The notes below the pieces were generated by a model. That model saw only the letters and a list, made by a program, of their open reading frames with translations, was not told the origin of the DNA and searched no databases. Both the position numbers and the translations under genes were made by a program. A DNA stretch of 64,000 nt from Pirellulaceae bacterium. Lineage in GTDB: Bacteria > Planctomycetota > Planctomycetia > Pirellulales > Pirellulaceae. The stretch covers positions 1 through 64,000 of the forward strand of contig JAGFJK010000421.1 in assembly GCA_024102795.1 (NCBI GenBank), in the 5' to 3' direction. Below are positions 42,964 through 50,141 of this stretch, one piece after another; the first letter of the stretch is position 1; every line of letters begins with the position of its first letter.

Positions 42964-43548
42964 GTGGACACCTCGCGAATATGCCCCCGCCAGGGGCCGC
43001 GAGCGACAGCGCTGCCAATCGGGGAACTGACCGGGGTAGCGATCCTGGAGCCAGGCAACGCGGACATACGGCAAAAGCTCGTGATCAATGGTCTAGTGAT
43101 GAGCGACTTTGTGCTCGTCCCCGTCAAGCCAGACCAAATCTCCCTGGAGGCCTTGCCGGACTCCTTCGACCTCGTACAGTATGCTCAAAGTATCAATGGT
43201 CAGGAGCGGCGGTCAATTGTCGGGATCGTTCGCAACATGACCTATCGACGCACCCAGCAGTACAGGGCGAAGTTCCCGACGATAGCGAACGCATCCGCTT
43301 CTGGCGAATTACCGCCGATGTTCGATAACTTTCTTGCGAACCACCCGGCATTGTCAACAGCGACGTACGGGACCCAGGAATTTGGAACCCTGAAGCAACG
43401 ATTCACCACCGACTATGACTCCGTGCGGAAGGTTGCTCTGGAATTGGAACAGCGGTGCAATGCCTACCAGTTTCCGGCGAAGCAACGGCGGTCGAGCTAC
43501 GGACAGGTCTTCCGGCGCGTGCTGGATGCACTTGCGGCAAATTGCTGA
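42964..43548 (+). pseudogene. Truncated ParA-like ATPase C-terminal fragment
   Basis: An open frame of 194 residues whose internal part (SDFVLVPVKPDQISLEALPDSF ... QERRSIVGIVRNMTYRRTQQY) resembles the C-terminal half of ParA/MinD-type ATPases, where ADxVLIPVQPDxxSLxGL and LGILxTMxDRRT are typical. The N-terminal Walker A part is absent: upstream sequence runs straight into the 53-bp repeat array. The codons before residue ~40 look unlike a natural protein, so the true junction is probably near 43000. The only start codon is a GTG. I read it as a remnant left by rearrangement, though a divergent small intact gene cannot be excluded. Confidence 0.5.
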
Positions 43549-43585
43549 ACCCCCGGCCGGTTGAATTCTCGGTGTCTGACCTTTC

Positions 43586-44704
43586 TTAGACGAAGCCAAG
43601 CGACGGGCCAGGGAGCAAGCCCTGGCGGACGTGAAGCGGCAGAACCGCCTGAGCGTATGGGGCGCTGTGTTCAATCTCCGGGAGATCGTCCCCGCCGGGT
43701 CGCTGGCGGACAATTACCTGGAAGCGGCCGAGGAAGCGGTGGCGGCCGCTCAGTTGCAGGGCCAGTTAAGCGTTGTGAATGGACTGACAAACATCCTGGT
43801 GGAGGGCTTCAACACATCCATGGTTGTGATGATGGGAATTCCCACCACCGCACTCACCAACCTGGTCAACACGGCGGCGGGCGAGGCGGTACTGCCGACG
43901 GAGTTCCCGCAGATTCCAGTCATCGACTACTCGCAGGACGTCTTCGTCCACGAGGATCCGTATTGGCATGGCTGGAGCTTATGGTGCGCCGGGACGGGAA
44001 TCACGATGCTGCTGCCTGGCGGGATCGCCAAGCAAGCCGGGCCTGCCTTGAAGGGCTCCTCGATCGGGCGCATGTTGACAGGGGTCTCCAAGGCCCTGAG
44101 CGGCGCGGTGGAAGCCGTCGTGAGCCAGGCCAAGAGCCTGACGCCCAAGTCGCTGGGGAAAGTCAGGCTGCCAAGGTCCATGGCCAAGCCCACTCCGGTG
44201 GCGGAGGCGATTGCGGGAGCGCCGGCGGGTGTTGCCCCAATCAGTGAAGTGGTTCTTCAATCAGCGCGCCGACAAGCATGGCGAAGCTCTTTTGGCGAAC
44301 CGTCTGCAGGCCTTGGACAGCTTGTTCGCGATCTTCCCAAAGGGCATCAAGCGTGACGTGATCTAGCTCGGATGATCCGAGAGATTAGGGCCAGCGGCGG
44401 TGACGTTTCAAACAAGGGTTTAACGGGCGGTACATTCGCACAGTTTTCGGGCTTTGGTGGCAGCCGCACAGCGCTCTTCCGATATCAACCGTCAAAGCTT
44501 CGTATCGTTGACCTGTTCGAGGAACAAGTCCACTGGCAGCAAATCCGCACTGGCCAACACCTGCGAAACTACGGCTCACAAAACATGGTTGAAGTCTTGG
44601 AGATTCTGGCGAAGCAAAGAGTTCTCCAGCACCCAGAGCTGACACCAGTCCTGCGGATGGAATGGCTAGATGGCATGGCCCGCGTTCGCGGCGGGAACTA
44701 TTGA
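43586..44704 (+). pseudogene. Decayed polymorphic-toxin-like gene (C-terminal part, two frameshifts)
   Basis: Three pieces in two frames read as one protein. Piece 1 (43586-44236) is DEAKRRAREQALADVKRQ ... LTNILVEGFNTSMVVMMGIP ... ITMLLPGGIAKQAG ... LTGVSKALSGAVEAV. The frame then shifts in the cccc run at 44235-44238. Piece 2 (to 44351) is SVKWFFNQRADKHGEALLANRL ... FAIFPKGIK. A tandem 5-bp duplication, cgtga-cgtga (44352-44361), breaks it; removing one copy joins it to piece 3, RDLARMIREIRASGGDVSN ... LFEEQVHWQQIRTGQ ... VLQHPELTP. The pre-toxin-like hydrophobic middle and the compact C-terminal domain followed by a small gene match the polymorphic toxin layout. The N-terminus is missing. 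DLFEEQVHWQQ resembles an HExxH-type zincin helix with the first His replaced. Confidence 0.55.
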
Positions 44705-44721
44705 CGCCAAGGAATTGAGAC

Positions 44722-45318
44722 ATGAAAGCTGTTTTCGTTTGTAACCTCCACTACTTTCGTCGCGTCGACGCATCAATTGCGACCGTCCTTGAGTTAGGAG
44801 ATCTGTTGTCATGCGGTGATGTACTTGCGGACGTTGTTACGGGGCAAGAGTTCGTGGTAAGTGAACGTGGCTTCCCGCCAACTCGTTCTCCAGAAACATC
44901 GTGTCGATTACGCTGGTCGCGTGAAGTTTCCGCTACATTCGAGGGCAGATGTAGAGCGTGCGAAGGGCGACTTCTGTTCGCGGGCGACGTGAGCGGATTG
45001 CGATGCATTGTTGTCAAGGGGCAGATTAAGGAAAAGAATGAGCCGCTTCCGATCGAAACACCGATCATCGGTGCCGTACGGTTTGAGGCCTACGATTGTC
45101 CGGCAATTCTCAAGATTAATGAAGCATTGCAGGCCGAGTTGGTCGTCCTCGCAAGAATTGAAACGGTCATCGAGTGCGGATCGCTGGAGTATATTTGTGT
45201 CAGCCCGGATCGCACGACGATTGAAGTCAATTTGATAGTCGCAGCAGTCGATGGTGCGGCCAGAGTTGGCAGAATTCTTGAATGGCATGAAGCGGATGCG
45301 CCAGTCGTAATGAGCTAG
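44722..45318 (+). CDS. Hypothetical protein, candidate immunity protein
   Basis: A 198-residue protein of unknown family (MKAVFVCNLHYFRRVDASIA...). It looks soluble and beta-rich (GDVLADVVTGQEFVV, LRCIVVKGQIKEKNEPL, VNLIVAAVDGAARVGRIL) with four or five cysteines, two in a CRACEGRLLF motif. It starts 17 bases after the decayed toxin-like ORF, with aaggaa upstream of the ATG. In polymorphic toxin loci the gene directly after the toxin C-terminus normally encodes its immunity protein, which is the basis for the suggestion. Its base composition is more AT-rich than the window, unlike the core genes. An overlapping minus-strand frame is less convincing. Confidence 0.6.
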   Translation: MKAVFVCNLHYFRRVDASIATVLELGDLLSCGDVLADVVTGQEFVVSERGFPPTRSPETSCRLRWSREVSATFEGRCRACEGRLLFAGDVSGLRCIVVKGQIKEKNEPLPIETPIIGAVRFEAYDCPAILKINEALQAELVVLARIETVIECGSLEYICVSPDRTTIEVNLIVAAVDGAARVGRILEWHEADAPVVMS

Positions 45319-45853
45319 AGTCATCGGCTGACCGGCTGACCAACCGCCGCTGATGGCGAGAAGGTACGCGAAGTCGCGAACCGCCACAACAAAGTGAGTT
45401 GGCCCATTGGGCCCTTCGTCGGGTTGCCGCTGATCGTGGGACAGGCCGTTTCGCGGCCAACCGTCCACCCATCACCAGCACCGATGAGCGTGACGCGGGT
45501 ACTTCCCCCGAAAGATGGGCGAACTGGAGTCCGTGGGCACCGTGACTGAAACCCACCGCTGGCCTTGGCGTCAGGCTCTGGTCCCTGCAAGTCTCGCACT
45601 CTCAGCCTCGAAAGCGTTGCCTTCGGCGTTCCCTTGCAACCTCCTTCAAAATTTCCGCCAAGCGTTGACTCGCGCTTCCCACCGAAACGGTCTCGAACTC
45701 GCCAACCCGTTGCCTTGACACGACTTCCGCGATTTGCTAAGAAGAGGGTTGCGTTTGGGGAGCTTTTCACTTGTGCAGTGCTCCAACTGGCTCCACCAAT
45801 TGACGCCGAGAGTTTCGGCTCTCGGCGTCTTGCGTTTAGACCAAGATTCCGCA
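45319..45853. other. Intergenic remnant region with a stem-loop
   Basis: About 535 bases without a clear gene. Overlapping short frames on both strands lack starts and family motifs. It may hold further decayed accessory sequence. A perfect 11-bp stem-loop lies at 45802-45829, just before the antitoxin gene. Confidence 0.4.
45802..45829. terminator. Perfect 11-bp stem-loop upstream of the toxin-antitoxin pair
   Basis: Arms gacgccgagag (45802-45812) and ctctcggcgtc (45819-45829) with loop tttcgg, followed by ttgcgttt. It could terminate upstream transcription or act as an operator for the antitoxin, whose ATG is 25 bases downstream. Confidence 0.5.
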
Positions 45854-46084
45854 ATGTCCACCATTACGATTCAAGAGGCTCGGGTCAACCTGGTTGAGGT
45901 CATTCACCGCCTGTCGCCGGGCGAGGAAGTGGTCATCACGGAAAACGACCAGCCCGTGGCGAAACTGGTGGCGACGCAGCGCCCGCCACGCAAGATTCCC
46001 AAACTCGGGACGCAGCGCGGATCGGTCTTATCTATGGAGCATTTCGACGACCCGCTCGACGACTTCAAGGAGTACACGGGGTGA
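45854..46084 (+). CDS. Phd/YefM-type antitoxin
   Basis: A 76-residue protein: STITIQEARVNLVEVIHRLSPGEEVVITENDQPVAKLVATQ is the typical Phd/YefM N-terminal DNA-binding fold. The C-terminal part (PKLGTQRGSVLSMEHFDDPLDDFKEYTG) is the toxin-binding tail (GSVLSMEHFDDPLDDFK is common in antitoxins paired with PIN toxins). It neutralises the toxin and likely autorepresses the operon. ATG at 45854. Its stop codon overlaps the GTG start of the toxin gene. Confidence 0.9.
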   Translation: MSTITIQEARVNLVEVIHRLSPGEEVVITENDQPVAKLVATQRPPRKIPKLGTQRGSVLSMEHFDDPLDDFKEYTG

Positions 46085-46470
46085 AGTTCCTGGTCGACGC
46101 GCATACGCTGCTCTGGAGCCAGGACGATACCACGCGGCTATCCGCGGTGGCAACCACGACGTTGACGGACCCCGCGCACGACCGACTCGTAAGCATCGCC
46201 ACAGTCTGGGAAATCTGGATCAAAGTCGCGATTGGGAAGTTGGGTCTTTCGAAGCCGTTCCGAGTGTGGATGGATACGGCCATCACCGACTTGGCGGCGA
46301 CCGTGCTGCCGATCACTTTGGATCACGTCGAGAGGCAAACGCAGTTGGAGTTTCACCACCGTGATCCGTTTGACCGCTTGCTGATCGCACAATCGCTGGC
46401 CGAGGACATTCCACTCATCAGCAGCGACGCTCGGTTCGACTCCTACGACGTGAAACGCATCTGGGATTGA
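46081..46470 (+). CDS. VapC-type PIN-domain ribonuclease toxin
   Basis: A 129-residue PIN-domain protein. The acidic metal-binding residues are in place: D6 (FLVDAHTLLW), E44 (TVWEIWIK), D95 and D98 (HHRDPFDRLLIAQ) and D116 (ISSDARFD). The WEIWIKVAIGKL and HHRDPFDRLLIAQ motifs are typical of this subfamily. It should cut tRNA or rRNA when free of the antitoxin. GTG at 46081 overlaps the antitoxin stop (GTGA). The pair appears intact and sits at the end of the accessory island. Confidence 0.92.
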   Translation: MKFLVDAHTLLWSQDDTTRLSAVATTTLTDPAHDRLVSIATVWEIWIKVAIGKLGLSKPFRVWMDTAITDLAATVLPITLDHVERQTQLEFHHRDPFDRLLIAQSLAEDIPLISSDARFDSYDVKRIWD

Positions 46471-46661
46471 TCGATTTGTTGTCCGACGACCGCTCGGCCG
46501 AACCATTCGTCAAAGTTGTCCACCGCCGCAGTCCAGCGGTCGGGGTCCAGCCCGTAGATCCTCAAGTGTTGCACCAGCGCCGACGGGTCCGACTCCGGTG
46601 CCGCTTGTGCCGCCACGGTCTGTGCTACCACCCACAGCAAAATCCGCACGTACTCGCTCAT
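46443..46661 (-). CDS. Small hypothetical protein with N-terminal hydrophobic segment
   Basis: A 72-residue frame (MSEYVRILLWVVAQTVAAQA...DPSALVQHLRIYGLDPDRWTAAVDNFDEWF). The N-terminus looks like a signal or membrane segment. The composition is not the arginine/glycine-rich pattern of shadow frames. Its ATG overlaps the stop of the preceding minus-strand ORF by 4 bases, and its end overlaps the vapC 3' end by 28 bases. No family recognised. Confidence 0.45.
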   Translation of the reverse strand: MSEYVRILLWVVAQTVAAQAAPESDPSALVQHLRIYGLDPDRWTAAVDNFDEWFGRAVVGQQIDQSQMRFTS

Positions 46662-47026
46662 CGGCTGTCCAGAATCGGATTATCCGACGCTCGACGACGA
46701 CGCCTCCCGTCAGGAAACAGCCGCCGATAACGGGCGTAGCTGGGCGCGCTGGACGGCTGTGCGTCCGCGCCCGACGGGCCGGCGTCCGCGCCGGACGAGA
46801 CCGTGTCCGCGGGAGGAATCGCGTCGCTGGTCGCGTCGTATTGACGGCTGCCAGCAGTCTCGTTGGTCCCAGTGGCGGAGCAGGACGAAAGGGACACCGG
46901 CGGCTCATCCGATGTTGCAACACCGGCAGCGACTGAGGCACAAACTTCGACCCGCTCGGAGTCCACACGCGGCGAATCCCGCAGCGCAGCTTCGGACTGG
47001 CCGTTCCATCCACGCGCCCCCCCCAT
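46658..47026 (-). CDS. Hypothetical protein, Ser/Ala/Asp-rich
   Basis: A 122-residue frame starting about 60 bases downstream of the rsmE stop on the same strand, rich in Ser, Ala and Asp (TVSSGADAGPSGADAQ), with a basic tail (RRLFPDGRRRRRASD). It overlaps the next small ORF by 4 bases (ATGA), which favours a real operon rsmE - this - 46443..46661. No recognised domain; it could be partly disordered. Support is only organisational. Confidence 0.4.
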   Translation of the reverse strand: MGGARGWNGQSEAALRDSPRVDSERVEVCASVAAGVATSDEPPVSLSSCSATGTNETAGSRQYDATSDAIPPADTVSSGADAGPSGADAQPSSAPSYARYRRLFPDGRRRRRASDNPILDSR

Positions 47027-47087
47027 CCCGCCTCGGCCCTTCCAGTTGCCGCTGGCCCGGCCGAAATGGTTGACGTTGGACAGTAGC

Positions 47088-47783
47088 TTAGCGGCAGACC
47101 AGCAGCGTGGTCAGCGCGACGGCGGCCGTTTCGACGCGCAGGATTCGCGGCCCGAGGCCTACTTGGCGCCACCCGAACTGGCCAGCCAGCTCGACCTCCT
47201 CGTCCGCCCAGCCGCCTTCGGGCCCGATGGCCAGATGGACGCTGGCGAACGTCTCGGTGCCGGGTGGCGGCTGCCCGCCGGGGTGGCTGAACCACCGCTC
47301 GGCCGTCGCCGGCGCGTCTGCCAGGTAGTCCGCCAGATCGGCGGGCCGAGCGACCTCCATCAGACGGTTGCGACCGCACTGCTTGGACGCTTCCACGACC
47401 GCTCGCCGCAGCCTCTCCAGGGCCGACTCCACCGGCTGGGCCACGCCGCGGCGGGTGCGCAGCGGGACGAGCCGCGCGGCGCCAAGTTCCACGACCTTTT
47501 CGACCAGCCACCGCTGGCGATCACCCTTGGGCAAGGCCACGCCCAGCGTCACGGACACCAGCGACTCGCGGTCGACTGCTCGACGCTCCAGGACCTCCAG
47601 CCGGACGCCGCTCCTCCGCAGCTCGACGATCCGCGCCACGAACTCGCTGCCGCTGCCATCGAACAACACGACCTGGTCGCCCGCCGACAGGCGCAGCACC
47701 TGAGCCAGGTGCCGCGCTTCGTCGCCGGCAAGCTGCACGCTGGTCAACTGGATTGGGCTGTTGACGAAGAACCGGTGCGTCAT
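47088..47783 (-). CDS. rsmE: 16S rRNA (uracil(1498)-N3)-methyltransferase
   Basis: A 231-residue SPOUT-class methyltransferase that modifies U1498 of 16S rRNA with SAM. N-terminal PUA-like part (MTHRFFVN ... DEARHLAQVLRLSAGDQVVLFDGSG), then the SPOUT domain with LGVALPKGDRQRWLVEKVVELGA, ASKQCGRNRL, the conserved LAIGPEGGWADEEVELA and the knot end LGPRILRVETAAVAL. Length is typical. ATG at 47783. Two small ORFs follow in the same direction. Confidence 0.93.
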   Translation of the reverse strand: MTHRFFVNSPIQLTSVQLAGDEARHLAQVLRLSAGDQVVLFDGSGSEFVARIVELRRSGVRLEVLERRAVDRESLVSVTLGVALPKGDRQRWLVEKVVELGAARLVPLRTRRGVAQPVESALERLRRAVVEASKQCGRNRLMEVARPADLADYLADAPATAERWFSHPGGQPPPGTETFASVHLAIGPEGGWADEEVELAGQFGWRQVGLGPRILRVETAAVALTTLLVCR

Positions 47784-47876
47784 GGCAAATTGCCGGCGGC
47801 GCCTGTCCGCCGTTCACTCCCTGCCCGCTGTTCACTCCCAACCTAACGGGTCCACGCCCAACGGGTCCACCATCGC

Positions 47877-48830
47877 CTAGAACGTGATTCGCAAGCCGCT
47901 GACCAGACCCTGGATCTGGACCGTGCCCACGTCGTAGTAATCATAGCCACAAAACAGTTCGTAGCGTTGCACCTGGATGCCGCCGGTGAATCGGCCGTGA
48001 AAGTACGTCGCTCGACCCAGCCGGCCCAGATCCAGTTCGGCCGAAAAAACCAGCGGTCGGACCGGATACCAGTCGCCGCCGTAGGTGAAGTTGATGCCCA
48101 GATCTTGTTTGTGTTCGTCGGCCAGACAGTTGATTCCCACGCCGGCTCGCAGTTGCCAGTGGGGGCTTTGGGCGAAGCGAAACAGCACGTTCGCGTCGCC
48201 CGTCCAAAGCTGGTCGGACTCGCCAGCCGGCAGGTCTTCGCGCCGCCGGCGCAGTTCGGCGTCCAGGCCCCAGCGCGGCGTGGTTTCCCACAGTACGTGG
48301 CCGCCCCAGCTCGACAGGCCCGACAGGTCGTCCATGTAGTCGCCGCGCACGCGCAGGTTCCAGGGTCGCGGCTGGCCGGACAGCCAGGGGTCGATCAGCA
48401 GCGATCCGGGCACTTCGGGTTCGTACGGATAGGCCGGGAAGTACGCCAGCCGGTCGTAGTCGTCCTCCAGCAGCCGAACTGGCCCCCAGAACGGCGAGGT
48501 CACTGTGGCCGCGCCGAACCAGACGGCCGGGGCCAGAAACGGGGTCAACAGGGCACCCCAGAAGTCGTCCTGGTCGTCCTCGCAGTCGTCGTCAAAGGCA
48601 CTGTGGTCGCGTCGCTGCCGGCGCTTGCGGGGCGACGACTCGGCGGGCGGTTCGTCGGGCTCATCGGCGGCCCGAACGGTCTCTCGCAGTTCGACCAGCG
48701 TCTGCTGAGCGGGGCAAGGTGCGACCGAGCTCAGCAGAATCCCCGCAAATACCGCGGCCGGCAGCAGCAGCGACTGCGAGCGGAAAGACGCTGGAGCGCA
48801 TGGGAACCTGGCATGCAGTGTCTTGGTCAT
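47877..48830 (-). CDS. Secreted hypothetical protein, possibly outer membrane barrel
   Basis: A 317-residue exported protein. Signal peptide (SLLLPAAVFAGILLSSVAPCPA), then a charged linker (PRKRRQRRDHSAFDDDCEDDQDD). The C-terminal ~170 residues alternate short strands with aromatic ends (LRVRGDYMDDLSGLSSWGGHVL, WQLRAGVGINCLAD, INFTYGGDWYPV, LVFSAELDLGRLG, YELFCGYDYYDVG) and end in an LRITF terminal strand typical of outer membrane barrels. No named family recognised. ATG at 48830 is chosen; GTG at 48851 is possible. It lies about 90 bases upstream of rsmE on the same strand. Confidence 0.7.
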   Translation of the reverse strand: MTKTLHARFPCAPASFRSQSLLLPAAVFAGILLSSVAPCPAQQTLVELRETVRAADEPDEPPAESSPRKRRQRRDHSAFDDDCEDDQDDFWGALLTPFLAPAVWFGAATVTSPFWGPVRLLEDDYDRLAYFPAYPYEPEVPGSLLIDPWLSGQPRPWNLRVRGDYMDDLSGLSSWGGHVLWETTPRWGLDAELRRRREDLPAGESDQLWTGDANVLFRFAQSPHWQLRAGVGINCLADEHKQDLGINFTYGGDWYPVRPLVFSAELDLGRLGRATYFHGRFTGGIQVQRYELFCGYDYYDVGTVQIQGLVSGLRITF

Positions 48831-49247
48831 CCATGTCCTCGCAAAGCACACGAAGCCGGGAAGCCCGTGAGAAGTGGTGCCGGAACGTTTATCGACCAGC
48901 TCAACCGCCTAAGGCCATCGGGGGCAAGATATTACGCCGTCGCGGGCGGCCTGTCCAGAGCGGTCGCCGGGAGGGGAACTTCGCTGATTTGGCCATTTTG
49001 AACGCAAGGTCGCCTTTCGCTCCGCGAAACTAGCGGATAGTCGCGCTTCGTAATCGCCTTTCGCTCCGCGAAAGTAGCGCGAGCAGCCGGGGCTACTCCG
49101 CCAATGGAAGCCTGTTTTTGGGCGCCAGCGCTACTTTCGCGGAGCGAAAGGCGACTATGGCGACTGTGGCCGGTTGATCTGGCTTCAACGGGAAAATTGA
49201 ATAGAATGGGTGGTTTTCCGGTCTTTGACAGCGGCGAGGGAGTTCGG
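48831..49247. repeat. Intergenic region with three palindromic elements
   Basis: About 415 bases between divergent genes. Copies of the gcctttcgctccgcgaaagtagc element lie near 49009 (variant gcgaaacta), 49052 and, inverted, 49131. The remaining sequence is presumably promoter DNA for the two divergent genes; no clear boxes were fixed. Confidence 0.6.
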
Positions 49248-49874
49248 ATGCAGGTCAAAACGCGCGTACCCACCGACGACGGGGCGATCGAGGTGGACCT
49301 GCGAAATCCGACGGTTGCCGCTTTGTGGGCTTGGCTCTGGCCCGGCGCCGGCCACCTGTATCAGCGCCGTTACGCCAAGGGCATTCTGTTCATGATCTGT
49401 ATCCTGGGCACGTATTTCTTTGGATTGGCCTTGAGCGGCGGGCATGCGGTCTATGCGTCCTGGACCAAGACCGACAAGCGTTGGAAGTATATTTTCCAGG
49501 TTGGCGTCGGCCTGCCCGCTTTGCCGGCTTTGGTCCAGAACCAGCTTGTGATGAACGGGAAGGAGCCGCTGCTGGGCGGCGTCATGGCTCCGCCCAGGCA
49601 GCCGGTGCGTCCGGACGACCGCGACCAGTTGGCTCAGTGGCACGAGCGGTATCATTCGCTGTTCGAGCTGGGCGAGTTGTATACGATGGTCGCCGGCCTG
49701 TTGAACGTGCTGGCCATTTATGACGCGCTGGTGGGCCCGGCCGTGCCGGACGAGAAATCCGAGCGGCAGCCGGCGGCGGACGACAAGCGGCGGAAGAAGA
49801 AGCGAGGCGAGCCCGAGACGGGCGACCTGGCGGCGGCCGATGAGGATGCCGGCGGGCTCCAGAATGGTGGCTGA
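49248..49874 (+). CDS. DUF6677-like membrane protein
   Basis: A 208-residue integral membrane protein. Near the N-terminus is the landmark LWAWLWPGAGHLYQRRYAKGILFMICILGTYFFGLAL, followed by a helix (IFQVGVGLPALPALV) and another near residue 155 (GELYTMVAGLLNVLAIYDALVG). The C-terminus is charged (KRRKKKRGEPETG). The WPGAGHxYQRRYAKG pattern is what I associate with the planctomycete DUF6677 family; function unknown. ATG at 49248 is preceded by gcgaggga; an in-frame ATG at 49206 is an alternative. First gene of a run of five same-strand genes. Confidence 0.7.
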   Translation: MQVKTRVPTDDGAIEVDLRNPTVAALWAWLWPGAGHLYQRRYAKGILFMICILGTYFFGLALSGGHAVYASWTKTDKRWKYIFQVGVGLPALPALVQNQLVMNGKEPLLGGVMAPPRQPVRPDDRDQLAQWHERYHSLFELGELYTMVAGLLNVLAIYDALVGPAVPDEKSERQPAADDKRRKKKRGEPETGDLAAADEDAGGLQNGG

Positions 49875-49905
49875 CCCGCGCGGCCGGCAGAGGAGACAGA
49901 GTGTG

Positions 49906-50127
49906 ATGATTTCCGCTATCCTGATGATCGTGCCTCTCGCCGGCTTGCTGCACAATCGGCTCTGGTATGCCCTGCCGCTGATTGTGGCGATCAGCCTGGT
50001 GTACGGCGCGACTCGGCACGAACTGATCGGTCCCATCTTGCATCAAGCCTTCCGCTCGGCGACCTGGATTCTGGGTTTCATGGCCCTGATCTTCGCCGTG
50101 CTGTACCTGATCTCCTGGTCGCTTTGA
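49906..50127 (+). CDS. Small two-helix membrane protein
   Basis: A 73-residue protein, MISAILMIVPLAGLLHNRLWYALPLIVAISLVYGATRHE..., with two or three hydrophobic helices (residues 3-15, 20-35, 52-71) and a short loop containing GPILHQAFRSAT. An aggaga site sits upstream of the ATG at 49906. It lies 31 bases after the previous gene and adjoins the next. Probably an inner membrane component of the same operon. No family assignment. Confidence 0.65.
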   Translation: MISAILMIVPLAGLLHNRLWYALPLIVAISLVYGATRHELIGPILHQAFRSATWILGFMALIFAVLYLISWSL

Positions 50128-50141
50128 GCCACCCCGCGACG

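Noticed and set aside
44908-45468. A 186-residue minus-strand ORF overlapping the candidate immunity gene
   Set aside because: No ribosome site or motif; the plus-strand frame has a ribosome site and lies directly after the toxin-like ORF.
46510-47511. A 333-residue minus-strand ORF
   Set aside because: Overlaps rsmE out of frame and is Arg/Ala/Gly-rich. The smaller ORFs at 46443-47026 suit the strand organisation better.
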